A DNA stretch of 22,974 nt from Bacteroidota bacterium (GTDB taxonomy: Bacteria; Bacteroidota; Ignavibacteria; Ignavibacteriales; Ignavibacteriaceae): assembly GCA_023453665.1 (NCBI GenBank), contig JAEXTA010000030.1:1-22974 (forward strand), in the 5' to 3' direction. Every line of letters starts with the position of its first letter. Positions within the stretch are counted from its first letter, which is position 1. Positions 1-8,280 of this stretch are shown one piece after another. The notes under the pieces are model-generated. The model was not told the origin of the DNA. It made no database searches and saw only the letters and a list, made by a program, of their open reading frames with translations. The translations under genes were made by a program, and so were the position numbers.

Positions 1-898
1 CCTCTGACATACCGCCATACATACTCCATGGCATAATTGTATTAAAACCTCCCGGGTCAGCAGGTATATTTTTCATTTCATCAGTAGCCATTGATTTAAA
101 TCTCTGTATAAATTGTTCTTTTGTCCATGAACCTAAACCGGTTTCCACATCGGGAGTAAGGTTTGCAGAACGAATTGTTCCAAACGGCATATGAATTTCT
201 GAACCGCCGGCGAATTCCATTCCTGCTACGGGTTCACCTTCATTAGTTTGTGTATGGCAGTGATGACACGAAGCCATTTTAACTAAGTACTTACCATATT
301 CTTTTGGATTAGATTTATCAGGTGCCTGTTTAGGACTGTATGTGTTTAACGGAAGTGTTTTAACGATATAGTTAACAGGAAAATCCAGGTTCCTTTCACC
401 GACTTCATTATCAATAGGTTTTAATGTTCTCAGGTAAGCTACAATTGAATAGAGATCTTCTTCATCCATTTCAGCAAAACCATCATAAGGCATAATGGGG
501 AATAGTGCCTCGCCGTGTTTATTAATTCCTGAAGTTAATGCACGAATGATTTCTCCGTCTGTCCAGTCGCCAATCCCGGCTGGGGTAATGTTTCGTACAG
601 GGATAGTTCCAGGCAGTCCCATTTCTTTTCCAAATACTTCACCGCCCATTCCTTCAGTTCCCGGTTTAACAGGTCCTCCGAATTTTGAGAAGTCTCTTTG
701 TGAATGACAATCAATACACATTGCAACATTAGTAGCAAGGTATTCGCCGCGTGCAATTCTTTCAGGAGTTATTTCCACTTTAATATTCGATACAGGAATT
801 TCTTTCGGGAAAGTAGAATTAAAATAAACGGATCCTCCTATAAGCAGAAAAACAAAAACCCCTACTACTATTGAAACGATCTTCATGAATTTTTTCAT
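1..898 (-). CDS. Di-heme cytochrome c, C-terminus cut by window edge
   Basis: The frame is open from an ATG at 898 down to base 1, giving 299 codons with no stop, so the 3' end lies outside the window. Residues about 1-25 form a basic, hydrophobic segment that is a signal peptide or membrane anchor. Two c-type heme sites are visible: CIDCH at residues 61-65 (bases 704-718) and CHHCH at 211-215 (bases 254-268). Each is followed by an NITP or NLTP stretch with GIG/GLG and W, then an MPY or MPW segment that can supply the axial methionine. This pattern is known from the cytochrome c subunits of membrane alcohol/aldehyde dehydrogenases and related periplasmic electron carriers, so a role in periplasmic electron transfer is inferred; the partner is not in the window. 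A GAGG-like ribosome site precedes the ATG. It probably forms an operon with the micro-ORF and lipoprotein gene upstream. Confidence 0.85.
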   Translation of the reverse strand, partial: MKKFMKIVSIVVGVFVFLLIGGSVYFNSTFPKEIPVSNIKVEITPERIARGEYLATNVAMCIDCHSQRDFSKFGGPVKPGTEGMGGEVFGKEMGLPGTIPVRNITPAGIGDWTDGEIIRALTSGINKHGEALFPIMPYDGFAEMDEEDLYSIVAYLRTLKPIDNEVGERNLDFPVNYIVKTLPLNTYSPKQAPDKSNPKEYGKYLVKMASCHHCHTQTNEGEPVAGMEFAGGSEIHMPFGTIRSANLTPDVETGLGSWTKEQFIQRFKSMATDEMKNIPADPGGFNTIMPWSMYGGMSE

Positions 899-913
899 TT
901 TATCCTCACATAT

Positions 914-1009
914 TTATTTTGTTAATTGAAAAATGTTTTTTGCGGAGAGTGTTACAGGTAATAGCAGTACCGCTGCTAAAATGACTACTGTTATAATTAT
1001 CTTTTTCAT
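914..1009 (-). CDS. Putative 31-aa secreted or membrane micropeptide
   Basis: A short frame runs from ATG at 1007-1009 to TAA at 914-916. Its product starts MKKIII, continues with a hydrophobic stretch of about 15 residues, then LSAKN and a short polar tail. That has the layout of a signal peptide or a single-pass membrane peptide. It lies 7 bp below the lipoprotein stop codon and 15 bp above the cytochrome c start, on the same strand, so it fills an otherwise unexplained gap in a probable operon. No clear ribosome binding site is visible. It could be a real small subunit, a remnant leader, or chance. I do not recognise it. Confidence 0.35.
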   Translation of the reverse strand: MKKIIITVVILAAVLLLPVTLSAKNIFQLTK

Positions 1010-1016
1010 ATTGGTC

Positions 1017-1481
1017 TTAATAATTAGCGGCAAATGTTATTATTTCATTCAGTTCAGAATTGAATGCTCTTAAACTTTCAGGTACTTTTTTGTCCGGTGA
1101 AATTCCCACCCACGATACTCTGTGTGCAAATTCTTCTGTTCGCAGAGTTATAAATGTTGTGATATTTCCTTTACCACTGTATTCGGTTGTTAAGACTCCA
1201 TAGTCTTCAATGAGTGATTTTATTTTTTCTATCTGGCTTGTATGCAAAGTTCCGATATACCTTTTAACAGAGTTTTCAAATGATATACCTTCCCAGTGAA
1301 ATACATTACCTGTGGTATCAATAAGGTAACCTTCATACACACCTGTAAATCCGCCTCCGGTTCCGATAATTATATTGTGATCCAGGAATGATTGATCACC
1401 AGCTTCTTCAATAAGATTTGCAGTGCTGCATCCGGCTATTGTCAACAGAGCTATCGATAAATACATTTTAATCTTCTTCAT
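1017..1481 (-). CDS. Small lipoprotein of unknown function
   Basis: The product has 154 residues. It starts with a lysine-rich N-terminus and a hydrophobic core ending TIAGC, so Cys18 is a likely lipidation site and the protein is expected to be membrane anchored, facing the periplasm. The rest is soluble, with a glycine-rich GTGGGFTG stretch near residues 41-48, a region rich in beta-strand-forming residues, and a helical segment (TSQIEKIKSLIEDYG). I do not recognise a family. It is directly upstream of the micro-ORF and the di-heme cytochrome c on the same strand with very short gaps, so co-transcription is likely. A link to the same respiratory or redox function is inferred from that alone. 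Confidence 0.75.
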   Translation of the reverse strand: MKKIKMYLSIALLTIAGCSTANLIEEAGDQSFLDHNIIIGTGGGFTGVYEGYLIDTTGNVFHWEGISFENSVKRYIGTLHTSQIEKIKSLIEDYGVLTTEYSGKGNITTFITLRTEEFAHRVSWVGISPDKKVPESLRAFNSELNEIITFAANY

Positions 1482-1777
1482 ATTTTTTACTTGATTTATA
1501 TTTTGAAACAGGAGAAGTAAGAGAATAACTACGATGTAAAACTAAGGTATGAAATCAAGTCGCGGTATAGATAGGAAGCACTAATTTGGCAGTGCAATAC
1601 TGTTTATATGACTGTTTTATATAGTCAATATGAACGATTGGTTTTTAATACGCTTAAAAATCAAAAGAAATAAAATAAATTATTCGTGTTTTGTATGAGG
1701 ATTTTTGTTAAGAAATGTTAACAACAGTTCAAGTTCACATTTATTATTTTCGTTTTTGAAAAGAGTATCTATGAAGA
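1482..1777. other. Intergenic region with several small dyads
   Basis: This gap of about 296 bp lies between the response regulator and the lipoprotein-cytochrome genes. No coding frame is supported. It carries four short inverted repeats: GCACT/AGTGC at 1578-1595, TGACT/AGTCA at 1609-1627, an 11-bp AT-rich stem at 1638-1664, and TTGTTAA/TTAACAA at 1705-1724. None is followed by a clear T-run, so none is a convincing terminator. The promoter of the lipoprotein-cytochrome group is expected here, but I could not identify a clear one. Confidence 0.4.
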
Positions 1778-2422
1778 TTATTTTTTAGGAATAACTCTTT
1801 CCTTTAGTGCTTTTGCAACTGCCTGTGATTTTGTGTGTACGTGAAGTTTTTCATAAATATTTCTGATATGCGCGCGAATTGTAAAAGTGCTCAGGAATAA
1901 TTTTTCAGCTATCATTTTATTATCGAATCCCTGGATAAGCAGGTCAAGCACTTCTAATTCACGCGGAGTAAGATTATAATCGGCTTTGGGCGGAGGTAAA
2001 TGCTGCTTAAACATTTCAAGAACTTTTCTAGCAATATGCGGCGACATTGGAGATGAACCGCCGAATGCCTGTTCAACAAGATCTATAACCTGCGCCGGCA
2101 TGACCGGCTTAGAGACATAGCCGCAAGCGCCGGCACAAATTGCCTGGAATACATTTTCATCATCTTCATAAACAGACAGCATTACAATCTGAACATGGGG
2201 ATGTTCTTTCTTTAATATTGATGTGGCTTCAATTCCCGACATACCGGGAAGTTCAATATCCATCAGAACAACGTCCGGTCTTAAATCATCAAATGAATCA
2301 ACTAACTCTTCAGCTGATTCAAATGCGCCTACAACTTCAAATGACGGAGATGAACGAAGTACAAATGCTGTACCCATTCTTAAGTCATGATTATCTTCTA
2401 CTAATGCTACTGCTATTGCCAT
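1778..2422 (-). CDS. NarL/LuxR-type response regulator
   Basis: The product is a 214-residue two-domain transcription regulator. Residues 4-120 are a receiver domain with acidic residues near Glu9/Asp10, phospho-acceptor Asp55 (LMDIELPG), switch Ser83 and Lys105 (SKP). Residues about 149-212 are a LuxR-type helix-turn-helix starting LTPRELEVL, with the recognition helix around 178-192 (STFTIRAHIRNIYEKL). This is the usual length and layout for the NarL/FixJ family. It lies 85 bp downstream of a HisKA_3-type propeller kinase on the same strand, and is almost certainly its cognate partner, phosphorylated at Asp55 and acting on DNA in the cytoplasm. The target genes are not shown by the sequence; the adjacent lipoprotein-cytochrome group is one candidate. 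Confidence 0.93.
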   Translation of the reverse strand: MAIAVALVEDNHDLRMGTAFVLRSSPSFEVVGAFESAEELVDSFDDLRPDVVLMDIELPGMSGIEATSILKKEHPHVQIVMLSVYEDDENVFQAICAGACGYVSKPVMPAQVIDLVEQAFGGSSPMSPHIARKVLEMFKQHLPPPKADYNLTPRELEVLDLLIQGFDNKMIAEKLFLSTFTIRAHIRNIYEKLHVHTKSQAVAKALKERVIPKK

Positions 2423-2487
2423 AATGTTTTCTTTTTAAATTATGTTAAAAAGTGTTAATAATATTGGAATTAGAGCCTGCTGCGGCA

Positions 2488-2505
2488 ATAGTCCATTTGG
2501 ACTAT
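2488..2505. repeat. Near-perfect hairpin between kinase and regulator genes
   Basis: The sequence ATAGTCCA, a TT spacer, then TGGACTAT forms an 8-bp perfect inverted repeat. It starts two bases after the kinase stop codon and lies about 65 bp before the response regulator start. No T-run follows on the transcribed strand, so a classical intrinsic terminator is unlikely. It could act as an mRNA-stabilising or processing hairpin that sets different kinase and regulator levels, or as an operator. Confidence 0.4.
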
Positions 2506-2507
2506 AT

Positions 2508-5500
2508 TTAAAATTTCATGTTCAAAATTATGGTTGTTCCCATACCTGGCTCAGAATAAAATTCGAGTATTGCATCAAGATTTGACGCTCTTTTTTTCAT
2601 AGTACCTAATCCTTTTCCATTATAAGTGACTGCAGTGTTAAATCCTTTTCCGTTATCCTTAATTACAATTTTTATTCGTTCACCATCATACAGACTTATA
2701 ACCATCAACTCAGTACAATTTGAATGTTTCACCGAGTTCGATAACGCTTCTTTTAGCAGCATCCACAGATCGCGTCTTTCTTCCGGTGATAAATTTTTTG
2801 AAGGGAGCAGATCTTTATTCGGCAGATCATAATTAAGAAAAATATTTTTTGCCCTGCATGAACTGATTATCATATCTCTTACACGAATCAGCAGGTCATG
2901 TATTGTCTCGGTCTTGGGATCTATTGCCCATATTATATCGCGTATTGATACTACTGATTCCTGCGAAAGCGAAATTATTCGTTCCAGCATTTGCGGCATC
3001 ATAACAGATGCTTTGGAAGGAGTGCTTGTTTCATCCTGAATAATTTTACCGAACATTGCTATACTGCTGAGGTTCGATGCGATTTCATCATGAAGATCAG
3101 CGGCTATTCTTGTCCTCAATCTTTCAATTTCCAGCAAACTGTTCACCCTGTATTTATAAATTACCAGAGTGATTATTATGATAACAGACCCGGTTATTAA
3201 AATGAACCACCATCTTTCCCAAACGGGCGGAACAATTGTTATACTCATTGTCTTAATTTTTTTTCCCCATACACCATCGCTGTTAGTAGCTCTTACTTTA
3301 AATGTGTAATTACCCGGTGAAAGATGAGTATAATTTGCATACCTCATATTTCCGGCAAACACCCAGTCCTTATCAACTCCTTCAAGCATATATGCATATT
3401 GATTTTTTAGAGGATCGGAATAATCAAGTGAAGCAAATTCCAGCGCAAACATGTTCTCGTTATACCCGAGTTCAATATGTTCAATTTCATTGAGAGGTTT
3501 ATCAGTTTTGTACGCTTCACCAAGCACAGTAAAACTTGTTATATAAAGAGGGGCTTCATATTGATCGTCATAAATTTCTTCAGGATTAAACATTACAAAT
3601 CCATTCACAGTACCAAAATAAAAAGTTCCTCCTTCATCTTTGTATTGTGCCCCCGAAAGAAAATCAATTGAAGGCAGTCCGTCACGTTCATCATATACTT
3701 TTATTTCAAGTGTTGAGGAATTAAATTTTGCCAGGCCCTTGTTTGTCGATACCCAAAGATTTCCTGATCTGTCCGGCATCATTCCTTTAATGTAATTACT
3801 CGGGAATCCGTTTCTTTCGGTAAAGGCAACAAAGTTATCATTTTCTCTGAAGTAACGGTTCAGTCCGCCTCTGAAAGTCGAAACCCATATATCATTGTTA
3901 TTGTCTTCATTAACAGAATATACAACTGGGCTGCTTATACAGTCAGAACAATTAAATTCTTTCCGGTAATGTTTTAGTTCCTTTGTTTTTTTATTGTACC
4001 TGAATAAGCCGTTGCCAAATGTTGATATCCATACATCACCTCTTGAATCCTGGTAAAGGGAATGTATATCCGTATTTTCATGTGCAAGTTTAAATTCAAT
4101 AAATTTATTTGTTGAAAAATCATATTTGAATAATCCTTTGGTTTCAGTTCCTACCCAAAGTTCACCCTCTCTATCTGAAAAAACAGTTTTTATAAACGGA
4201 CTATCTTTTGAGAACGGAAAAATTTCTTTGCTGTTAAGCCTGGTTAGTTTTTCTGTATTCAGATCAAGAATATTTAAACCGCCTCCAAATGTTGCTATCC
4301 ACAACCTTCCATATCTGTCTTCTGCCAGTGAATAAACAGATGAATGACTGATAGTGGTGTTATCATTGGGATTATGAACAAAATGTTTAAAAGTATGTGT
4401 CAGATGATCATATTTCTTCAAACCGCCGTCATCAGTGCCGATCCATAAATACCCATTCTTATCCTTATAAAAAGCTTTTACTCCTTTTGCCGAGAGTGAA
4501 CCCGGGTTATAACCTTCGTTTACAAACGATCTGAATTTATTCAGCTTGGGATCATACCTGTTAATTCCGCCTTTGTAAGTACCAATCCATATTGACCCTG
4601 ATTTATCTTCCATAATATCATAAACCCTGTCTGCTGAAAGTGAAGATGTTCTGCCGGGGTTATTAATATGCAGATCGGTCTTACGTGTTTTTTTATCTAA
4701 CTTCACAAGCCCGTCAAATCCGCCAATCCATAAATTGTTTTGTGAATCTATCATTAAGGTGAGTATAAGCTTATTTGATATATGCTGAGGCTTGTCCGAA
4801 AATGATGAGGCTTTAAAGAACTGTTCTTTCTTTTTGTCAAATAGATTCAGACCGTTCATAGTAGCAAACCACAGATCACCGTCTTTGTCTTCCACAATTT
4901 CTATTACTACGTCATTAGATAGAGAAGTTAAATCATCTTTTTTACTTCTGTATTGTTTAAACGATTTATTTTTTGAATTGTAGCGGAAAACACCCTGGTC
5001 AATGCCTACCCAAATATTTCCATCTTTATCTTCAAGCAAACATCTTATAAAATAGTTTGAGGTGAGTTTAATCAGTTCACTGTATTTGCCGGATGATAGA
5101 AATTTATCCTGTTCAATATTATATTCATAAAAACCTTTTTCTGAATTGCCTACTAATAATGTTCCTGATTTATCTTCAAAAATAGAACCTACTCCTAATC
5201 CGGTCTGCAAATTCAGCCTTTCACCTGATGGAAAAGTATAAACTTTAAAGGATGATGTTAGTGGTAAATAGCGGTTCAGTCCGTTTGATGTTCCTATCCA
5301 GATGTTTCCTTTTGAATCCTGGAATATCCTTGTTATCCAGTCATCTGAAATTGAACCGGCATTAGATGGATTGTATTTAAAGATTTCAAAATTATAACCG
5401 TCATACCTGTTAAGCCCGTCTTCAGTTCCAATCCACATAAAACCTTCCCGGTCCTGTAAAATTGCAGTTACAATATCATAAGACAAACCCTGCTTGATCG

Positions 5501-5645
5501 AAATCTGTTCGAAGTTAATAGTTGGATTCTGCGCCAGGCTTACAGAAAAACTAAATAATATCAATAAGAATATTCTATAACCGAATATTTTTTTCACCGG
5601 GATTTTTTTGAAGTTTAATTGGAGATATGAAGATTTATTCTTCAC
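2508..5645 (-). CDS. Propeller sensor histidine kinase (Reg_prop, Y_Y_Y, HisKA_3, HATPase_c)
   Basis: The product is a 1,045-residue membrane sensor kinase. The start is GTG at 5643-5645; no in-frame ATG was seen just upstream. A signal sequence ends near SLAQ (about residue 39). Then come 14 repeats of the two-component-regulator propeller type (D-x-x-G-x-x-W-I/V-G-T), enough for two seven-bladed propellers. A Y_Y_Y domain (NYTHLSPGNYTFKVRA) follows, then one membrane span at about 812-831. The cytoplasmic kinase has the HisKA_3 box DLHDE with phospho-acceptor His852, an N-box at about Asn970 and a DNGKGF G1 box at about 997. This architecture is known in Bacteroidota and relatives for sensing extracellular polymers or surface signals; the ligand here is unknown. 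Unlike many hybrid versions it lacks a fused receiver, and the separate NarL-type regulator gene follows it. Confidence 0.93.
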   Translation of the reverse strand: MKNKSSYLQLNFKKIPVKKIFGYRIFLLILFSFSVSLAQNPTINFEQISIKQGLSYDIVTAILQDREGFMWIGTEDGLNRYDGYNFEIFKYNPSNAGSISDDWITRIFQDSKGNIWIGTSNGLNRYLPLTSSFKVYTFPSGERLNLQTGLGVGSIFEDKSGTLLVGNSEKGFYEYNIEQDKFLSSGKYSELIKLTSNYFIRCLLEDKDGNIWVGIDQGVFRYNSKNKSFKQYRSKKDDLTSLSNDVVIEIVEDKDGDLWFATMNGLNLFDKKKEQFFKASSFSDKPQHISNKLILTLMIDSQNNLWIGGFDGLVKLDKKTRKTDLHINNPGRTSSLSADRVYDIMEDKSGSIWIGTYKGGINRYDPKLNKFRSFVNEGYNPGSLSAKGVKAFYKDKNGYLWIGTDDGGLKKYDHLTHTFKHFVHNPNDNTTISHSSVYSLAEDRYGRLWIATFGGGLNILDLNTEKLTRLNSKEIFPFSKDSPFIKTVFSDREGELWVGTETKGLFKYDFSTNKFIEFKLAHENTDIHSLYQDSRGDVWISTFGNGLFRYNKKTKELKHYRKEFNCSDCISSPVVYSVNEDNNNDIWVSTFRGGLNRYFRENDNFVAFTERNGFPSNYIKGMMPDRSGNLWVSTNKGLAKFNSSTLEIKVYDERDGLPSIDFLSGAQYKDEGGTFYFGTVNGFVMFNPEEIYDDQYEAPLYITSFTVLGEAYKTDKPLNEIEHIELGYNENMFALEFASLDYSDPLKNQYAYMLEGVDKDWVFAGNMRYANYTHLSPGNYTFKVRATNSDGVWGKKIKTMSITIVPPVWERWWFILITGSVIIIITLVIYKYRVNSLLEIERLRTRIAADLHDEIASNLSSIAMFGKIIQDETSTPSKASVMMPQMLERIISLSQESVVSIRDIIWAIDPKTETIHDLLIRVRDMIISSCRAKNIFLNYDLPNKDLLPSKNLSPEERRDLWMLLKEALSNSVKHSNCTELMVISLYDGERIKIVIKDNGKGFNTAVTYNGKGLGTMKKRASNLDAILEFYSEPGMGTTIILNMKF

Positions 5646-5792
5646 ATGAATTTCTTTACAAATATACTTAATCTTATATAAAACTATTAATTACAAATTT
5701 ACCCTGCAATAGTTCTGCTAAGTTTTTTATCTTTGAACTAACAATTACAGTTGTTTAGTAAAAGGTTTATGAATAATCTTTGAGGAAGTCAA

Positions 5793-6008
5793 ATGATAGA
5801 TCCCGATTTACTTAATATACTTTGCTGCCCTGAATCCAAAGCTGATTTAATTCTCGATGGAGAAACGCTGGTTTCAACTGACAGCAAAACAAGAAGGCGT
5901 TACAGGATTGAAGATAACATTCCCGTTATGCTTATTGATGAATCAGAACAGCTTGATGAAGAAGAGTGGTTAAGTATTATGAAAAAGCATGGTATTAATG
6001 TTAAGTAG
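5793..6008 (+). CDS. Trm112-like small protein with degenerate cysteines
   Basis: The product has 71 residues and the layout of the bacterial Trm112/YcaR family: MIDPDLLNILCCPESK, a variable middle, then YRIEDNIPVML near residues 41-51. Usual members carry a CPxC knuckle plus further cysteines and are thought to bind zinc. Here only the adjacent Cys11-Cys12 pair before Pro remains, and the later positions are not cysteine, so zinc binding is doubtful. The start has a GAGGAA ribosome site 6-7 bases upstream. It is the first gene of a plus-strand cluster with a methyltransferase-like membrane protein and an amidase. Eukaryotic and archaeal Trm112 activates methyltransferases; whether this one does so for its neighbour is speculation. 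Confidence 0.8.
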   Translation: MIDPDLLNILCCPESKADLILDGETLVSTDSKTRRRYRIEDNIPVMLIDESEQLDEEEWLSIMKKHGINVK

Positions 6009-6053
6009 TTACAACTAATTGAAAACAAAGTAATCATTAAATTTTAACTGAAT

Positions 6054-6629
6054 ATGGATCCAATTAATATTATAGTCGGACTTAATATCATTGCATCGTT
6101 CGGTGCAAATGTTGCCGGCGCTAAAAAGGGATTAAAAACATCTGTAACAGCCGTTAAAGAACGGCCGGTAACATATCTTCAAAAACTTCCTTTGATTTTA
6201 TCAACAATTACTCTCATTGCCCTTATCCTGGCTGTGTTCAAGGTCGGAACTTTGGAATATACCGATGAATATTTCAGCCTTCGTATATCTGGATTAATTA
6301 TTTATCTCGTTTTTTCCTGGATACAGATTTCAGCTTATAAATCTCTTGGAGAAAATTATTCACAGGAAATAGTGATCTTAAAAAATCATTCATTAGTCAC
6401 CAAGGGTGCTTTCAGGTTTATACGTCATCCGCAGTATATATCACAAATACTTCTGGATATCGGCGGTGGACTTGCGACACTTAGTTTTATTGTCCTTCCT
6501 GTTGCATTGATACAGATTCCATTTATAATAATGAGGGCTTATAGAGAAGAGAAACTTCTTGAAAAATATTTTAAGGATGATTTTAAGGACTACAAAAAGA
6601 AATCCGGTTTTATGATACCATTCATTTAG
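6054..6629 (+). CDS. Isoprenylcysteine-methyltransferase-like membrane protein
   Basis: The product is a 191-residue polytopic membrane protein with hydrophobic spans at roughly 5-22, 46-65, 75-95 and 140-165. The C-terminal third carries the features of the ICMT/PEMT-like methyltransferase family: GAFRFIRHPQY (residues about 119-129), then a long hydrophobic pair and REEKLLEKYFKDDFKDYKKK. The RHP-Y and E-E residues are known to take part in binding S-adenosylmethionine in this family. The substrate of bacterial members is mostly unknown. It lies 45 bp after the Trm112-like gene and 13 bp before the amidase gene, so the three are probably co-transcribed. No strong ribosome site is visible. 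Confidence 0.8.
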   Translation: MDPINIIVGLNIIASFGANVAGAKKGLKTSVTAVKERPVTYLQKLPLILSTITLIALILAVFKVGTLEYTDEYFSLRISGLIIYLVFSWIQISAYKSLGENYSQEIVILKNHSLVTKGAFRFIRHPQYISQILLDIGGGLATLSFIVLPVALIQIPFIIMRAYREEKLLEKYFKDDFKDYKKKSGFMIPFI

Positions 6630-6642
6630 TTTACGTTTTGCA

Positions 6643-8199
6643 ATGAAAGTATCATCCAAAAAAATTTTTCTGGCGTTTTTATTTATTTCGATCTTTTCGG
6701 GAATAATTCTTCCGCAAAAAATTACTCAGCTCAAAGTAAAAACCGCAGAAGGCACATCTTATATCCCAGCATTTGAACGGCAGGGAATTTTATATTTTTC
6801 TATTAATCACTTTGCTGATATAACTTCAGTTAATTATTTCTATAACAGTAAGACGGAAAAGATAGAATTAAAACCCGGTTCTTACAGAATCAAAATCACT
6901 GCAAGAAATCCTTTCATTCATATTATAGCAAAACAGAAAAAAGACGACAGGATAATTCAGGTCCCCACATCTACATATATTCAGAATGATAATATTTATT
7001 TGCCTGTTGATTATTCCATAAATGTACTTGAAATCATTACCGGAAAACAAATCAGGTTCAGTGAGCCGGGCGAAATGATAATCTCAGACGAGACTTTCAT
7101 TAATAATCTGCAGTATTCAGATGAGGTAAAAACCCGTTATGATATTTACGGAATTTCGATTGATGAAAAAGCAAACGGTACGCTTGTAAGGATCAAATCA
7201 AAAAAAAGAATTCCTTCATACAACAGCAGTTTTAAAGACGGCATACTTTCAATCGTTTTCAGGAATGTGAATTGTGATGAAGAAGTATTAAGCAAAATAA
7301 AAGGGGAAGGATTAGTTGGCCGGATAAAAGCATCGAATATAAAAAACGATACCGAACTAAAATTTGTGTTAAGCCAGGATTATACTACAAGTGAAGTAAT
7401 GAATGCTGAAGGCAGCAACGATATCTTAATAACAATACACAATAAAATATTTACCGGGAATGATTCAAAAGATAAAAATAAATTAAAATGGAATTTTGAT
7501 GTTATTGTAATTGATGCCGGGCACGGAGGAAAGGATGCCGGTGCAATTGGTGTAAACGGAGTTAAAGAAAAAGATGTAAACCTTGGAATTGCTCTTAAAC
7601 TCGGAAAACTTATCGAAAAAAATTTAAAGGATGTAAAGGTTGTTTATACACGCAATACTGATACTTTTGTTGAATTGTATAAACGCGGAAAAATTGCTAA
7701 TGATAACGGCGGCAAATTATTTATTTCAATTCATTGTAATTCAACCCCTAAAAAACCCAGCGATGCAAATGGGTTTGAGGTTTATCTTTTAAGACCCGGA
7801 CGTACGCAGGAAGCTATCGGTATTGCTGAACGTGAAAACAGTGTTATTCAATATGAGGAAGATCCTAAACGTTATCAAAAACTGACTGATGAAAATTTTA
7901 TACTTGTTAGTATGGCGCATTCGGCATATATGAAATACTCTGAAAAATTTGCCGATCTATTAAATCATCAGTTCAGCGGAAATCTTTCACTTGCATCGCG
8001 TGGTGTTAAGCAGGCGGGCTTTTATGTACTTGTTGGCGCTTCAATGCCAAGTGTTCTTATCGAATCAGGTTTCCTTTCAAATAAAAAAGATGCTGAGTAC
8101 CTCAAAAGTTCAAACGGTCAAAACCAGATCGCTAATTCTATCTTTAACGCAATCAAAGGTTTTAAAAGTTATTATGAAAAGATGATGGAGTCTGAGTGA
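6643..8199 (+). CDS. Secreted N-acetylmuramoyl-L-alanine amidase (Amidase_3)
   Basis: The product is a 518-residue cell-wall hydrolase that cleaves the amide bond between MurNAc and the stem peptide in the periplasm. It has a signal sequence at 1-24. Residues about 30-140 resemble a copper-amine-oxidase-N-like domain, and residues 165-268 resemble an AMIN-type beta domain, both probable wall-binding or localisation modules. The catalytic Amidase_3 domain spans about 286-508, with zinc ligands His294 (DAGHGG), Glu309 and His364 (SIHCNS) and catalytic Glu474 (VLIESGF). All key residues are present. It is the last gene of the Trm112-like/methyltransferase-like cluster and ends before a strong hairpin. 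AmiC-like roles in daughter-cell separation are typical but not shown here. Confidence 0.93.
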   Translation: MKVSSKKIFLAFLFISIFSGIILPQKITQLKVKTAEGTSYIPAFERQGILYFSINHFADITSVNYFYNSKTEKIELKPGSYRIKITARNPFIHIIAKQKKDDRIIQVPTSTYIQNDNIYLPVDYSINVLEIITGKQIRFSEPGEMIISDETFINNLQYSDEVKTRYDIYGISIDEKANGTLVRIKSKKRIPSYNSSFKDGILSIVFRNVNCDEEVLSKIKGEGLVGRIKASNIKNDTELKFVLSQDYTTSEVMNAEGSNDILITIHNKIFTGNDSKDKNKLKWNFDVIVIDAGHGGKDAGAIGVNGVKEKDVNLGIALKLGKLIEKNLKDVKVVYTRNTDTFVELYKRGKIANDNGGKLFISIHCNSTPKKPSDANGFEVYLLRPGRTQEAIGIAERENSVIQYEEDPKRYQKLTDENFILVSMAHSAYMKYSEKFADLLNHQFSGNLSLASRGVKQAGFYVLVGASMPSVLIESGFLSNKKDAEYLKSSNGQNQIANSIFNAIKGFKSYYEKMMESE

Positions 8200-8220
8200 T
8201 ATTAACGGGCGACTGTGAAA

Positions 8221-8272
8221 TCTTAATCCTAATCCTACTCTAAGCAGAGTAAGATTAGGAAAAAGATTAAGA
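8221..8272. repeat. Nested palindromic hairpin between convergent genes
   Basis: A 15-bp stem with a single mismatch (8227-8241 against 8246-8260, loop AAGC) lies inside a second, overlapping outer pair, TCTTAATC at 8221-8228 and GATTAAGA at 8265-8272. The left arm also contains the direct repeat TAATCC twice. It sits between the ends of the amidase and DUF3078 genes, where a bidirectional terminator would be expected. However, neither strand has a proper T-run after the stem, so a REP- or MITE-like palindromic repeat is an equal alternative. Confidence 0.65.
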
Positions 8273-8280
8273 ATTTAAAA

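Noticed and set aside
495..756. Short frames on both strands inside the left-edge cytochrome gene
   Set aside because: They lie in other frames of the clear di-heme cytochrome c coding region with CxxCH motifs.
1638..1664. AT-rich 11-bp hairpin considered as terminator of the response regulator
   Set aside because: It has no T-tract, a weak AT stem, and lies more than 110 bp beyond the stop codon.
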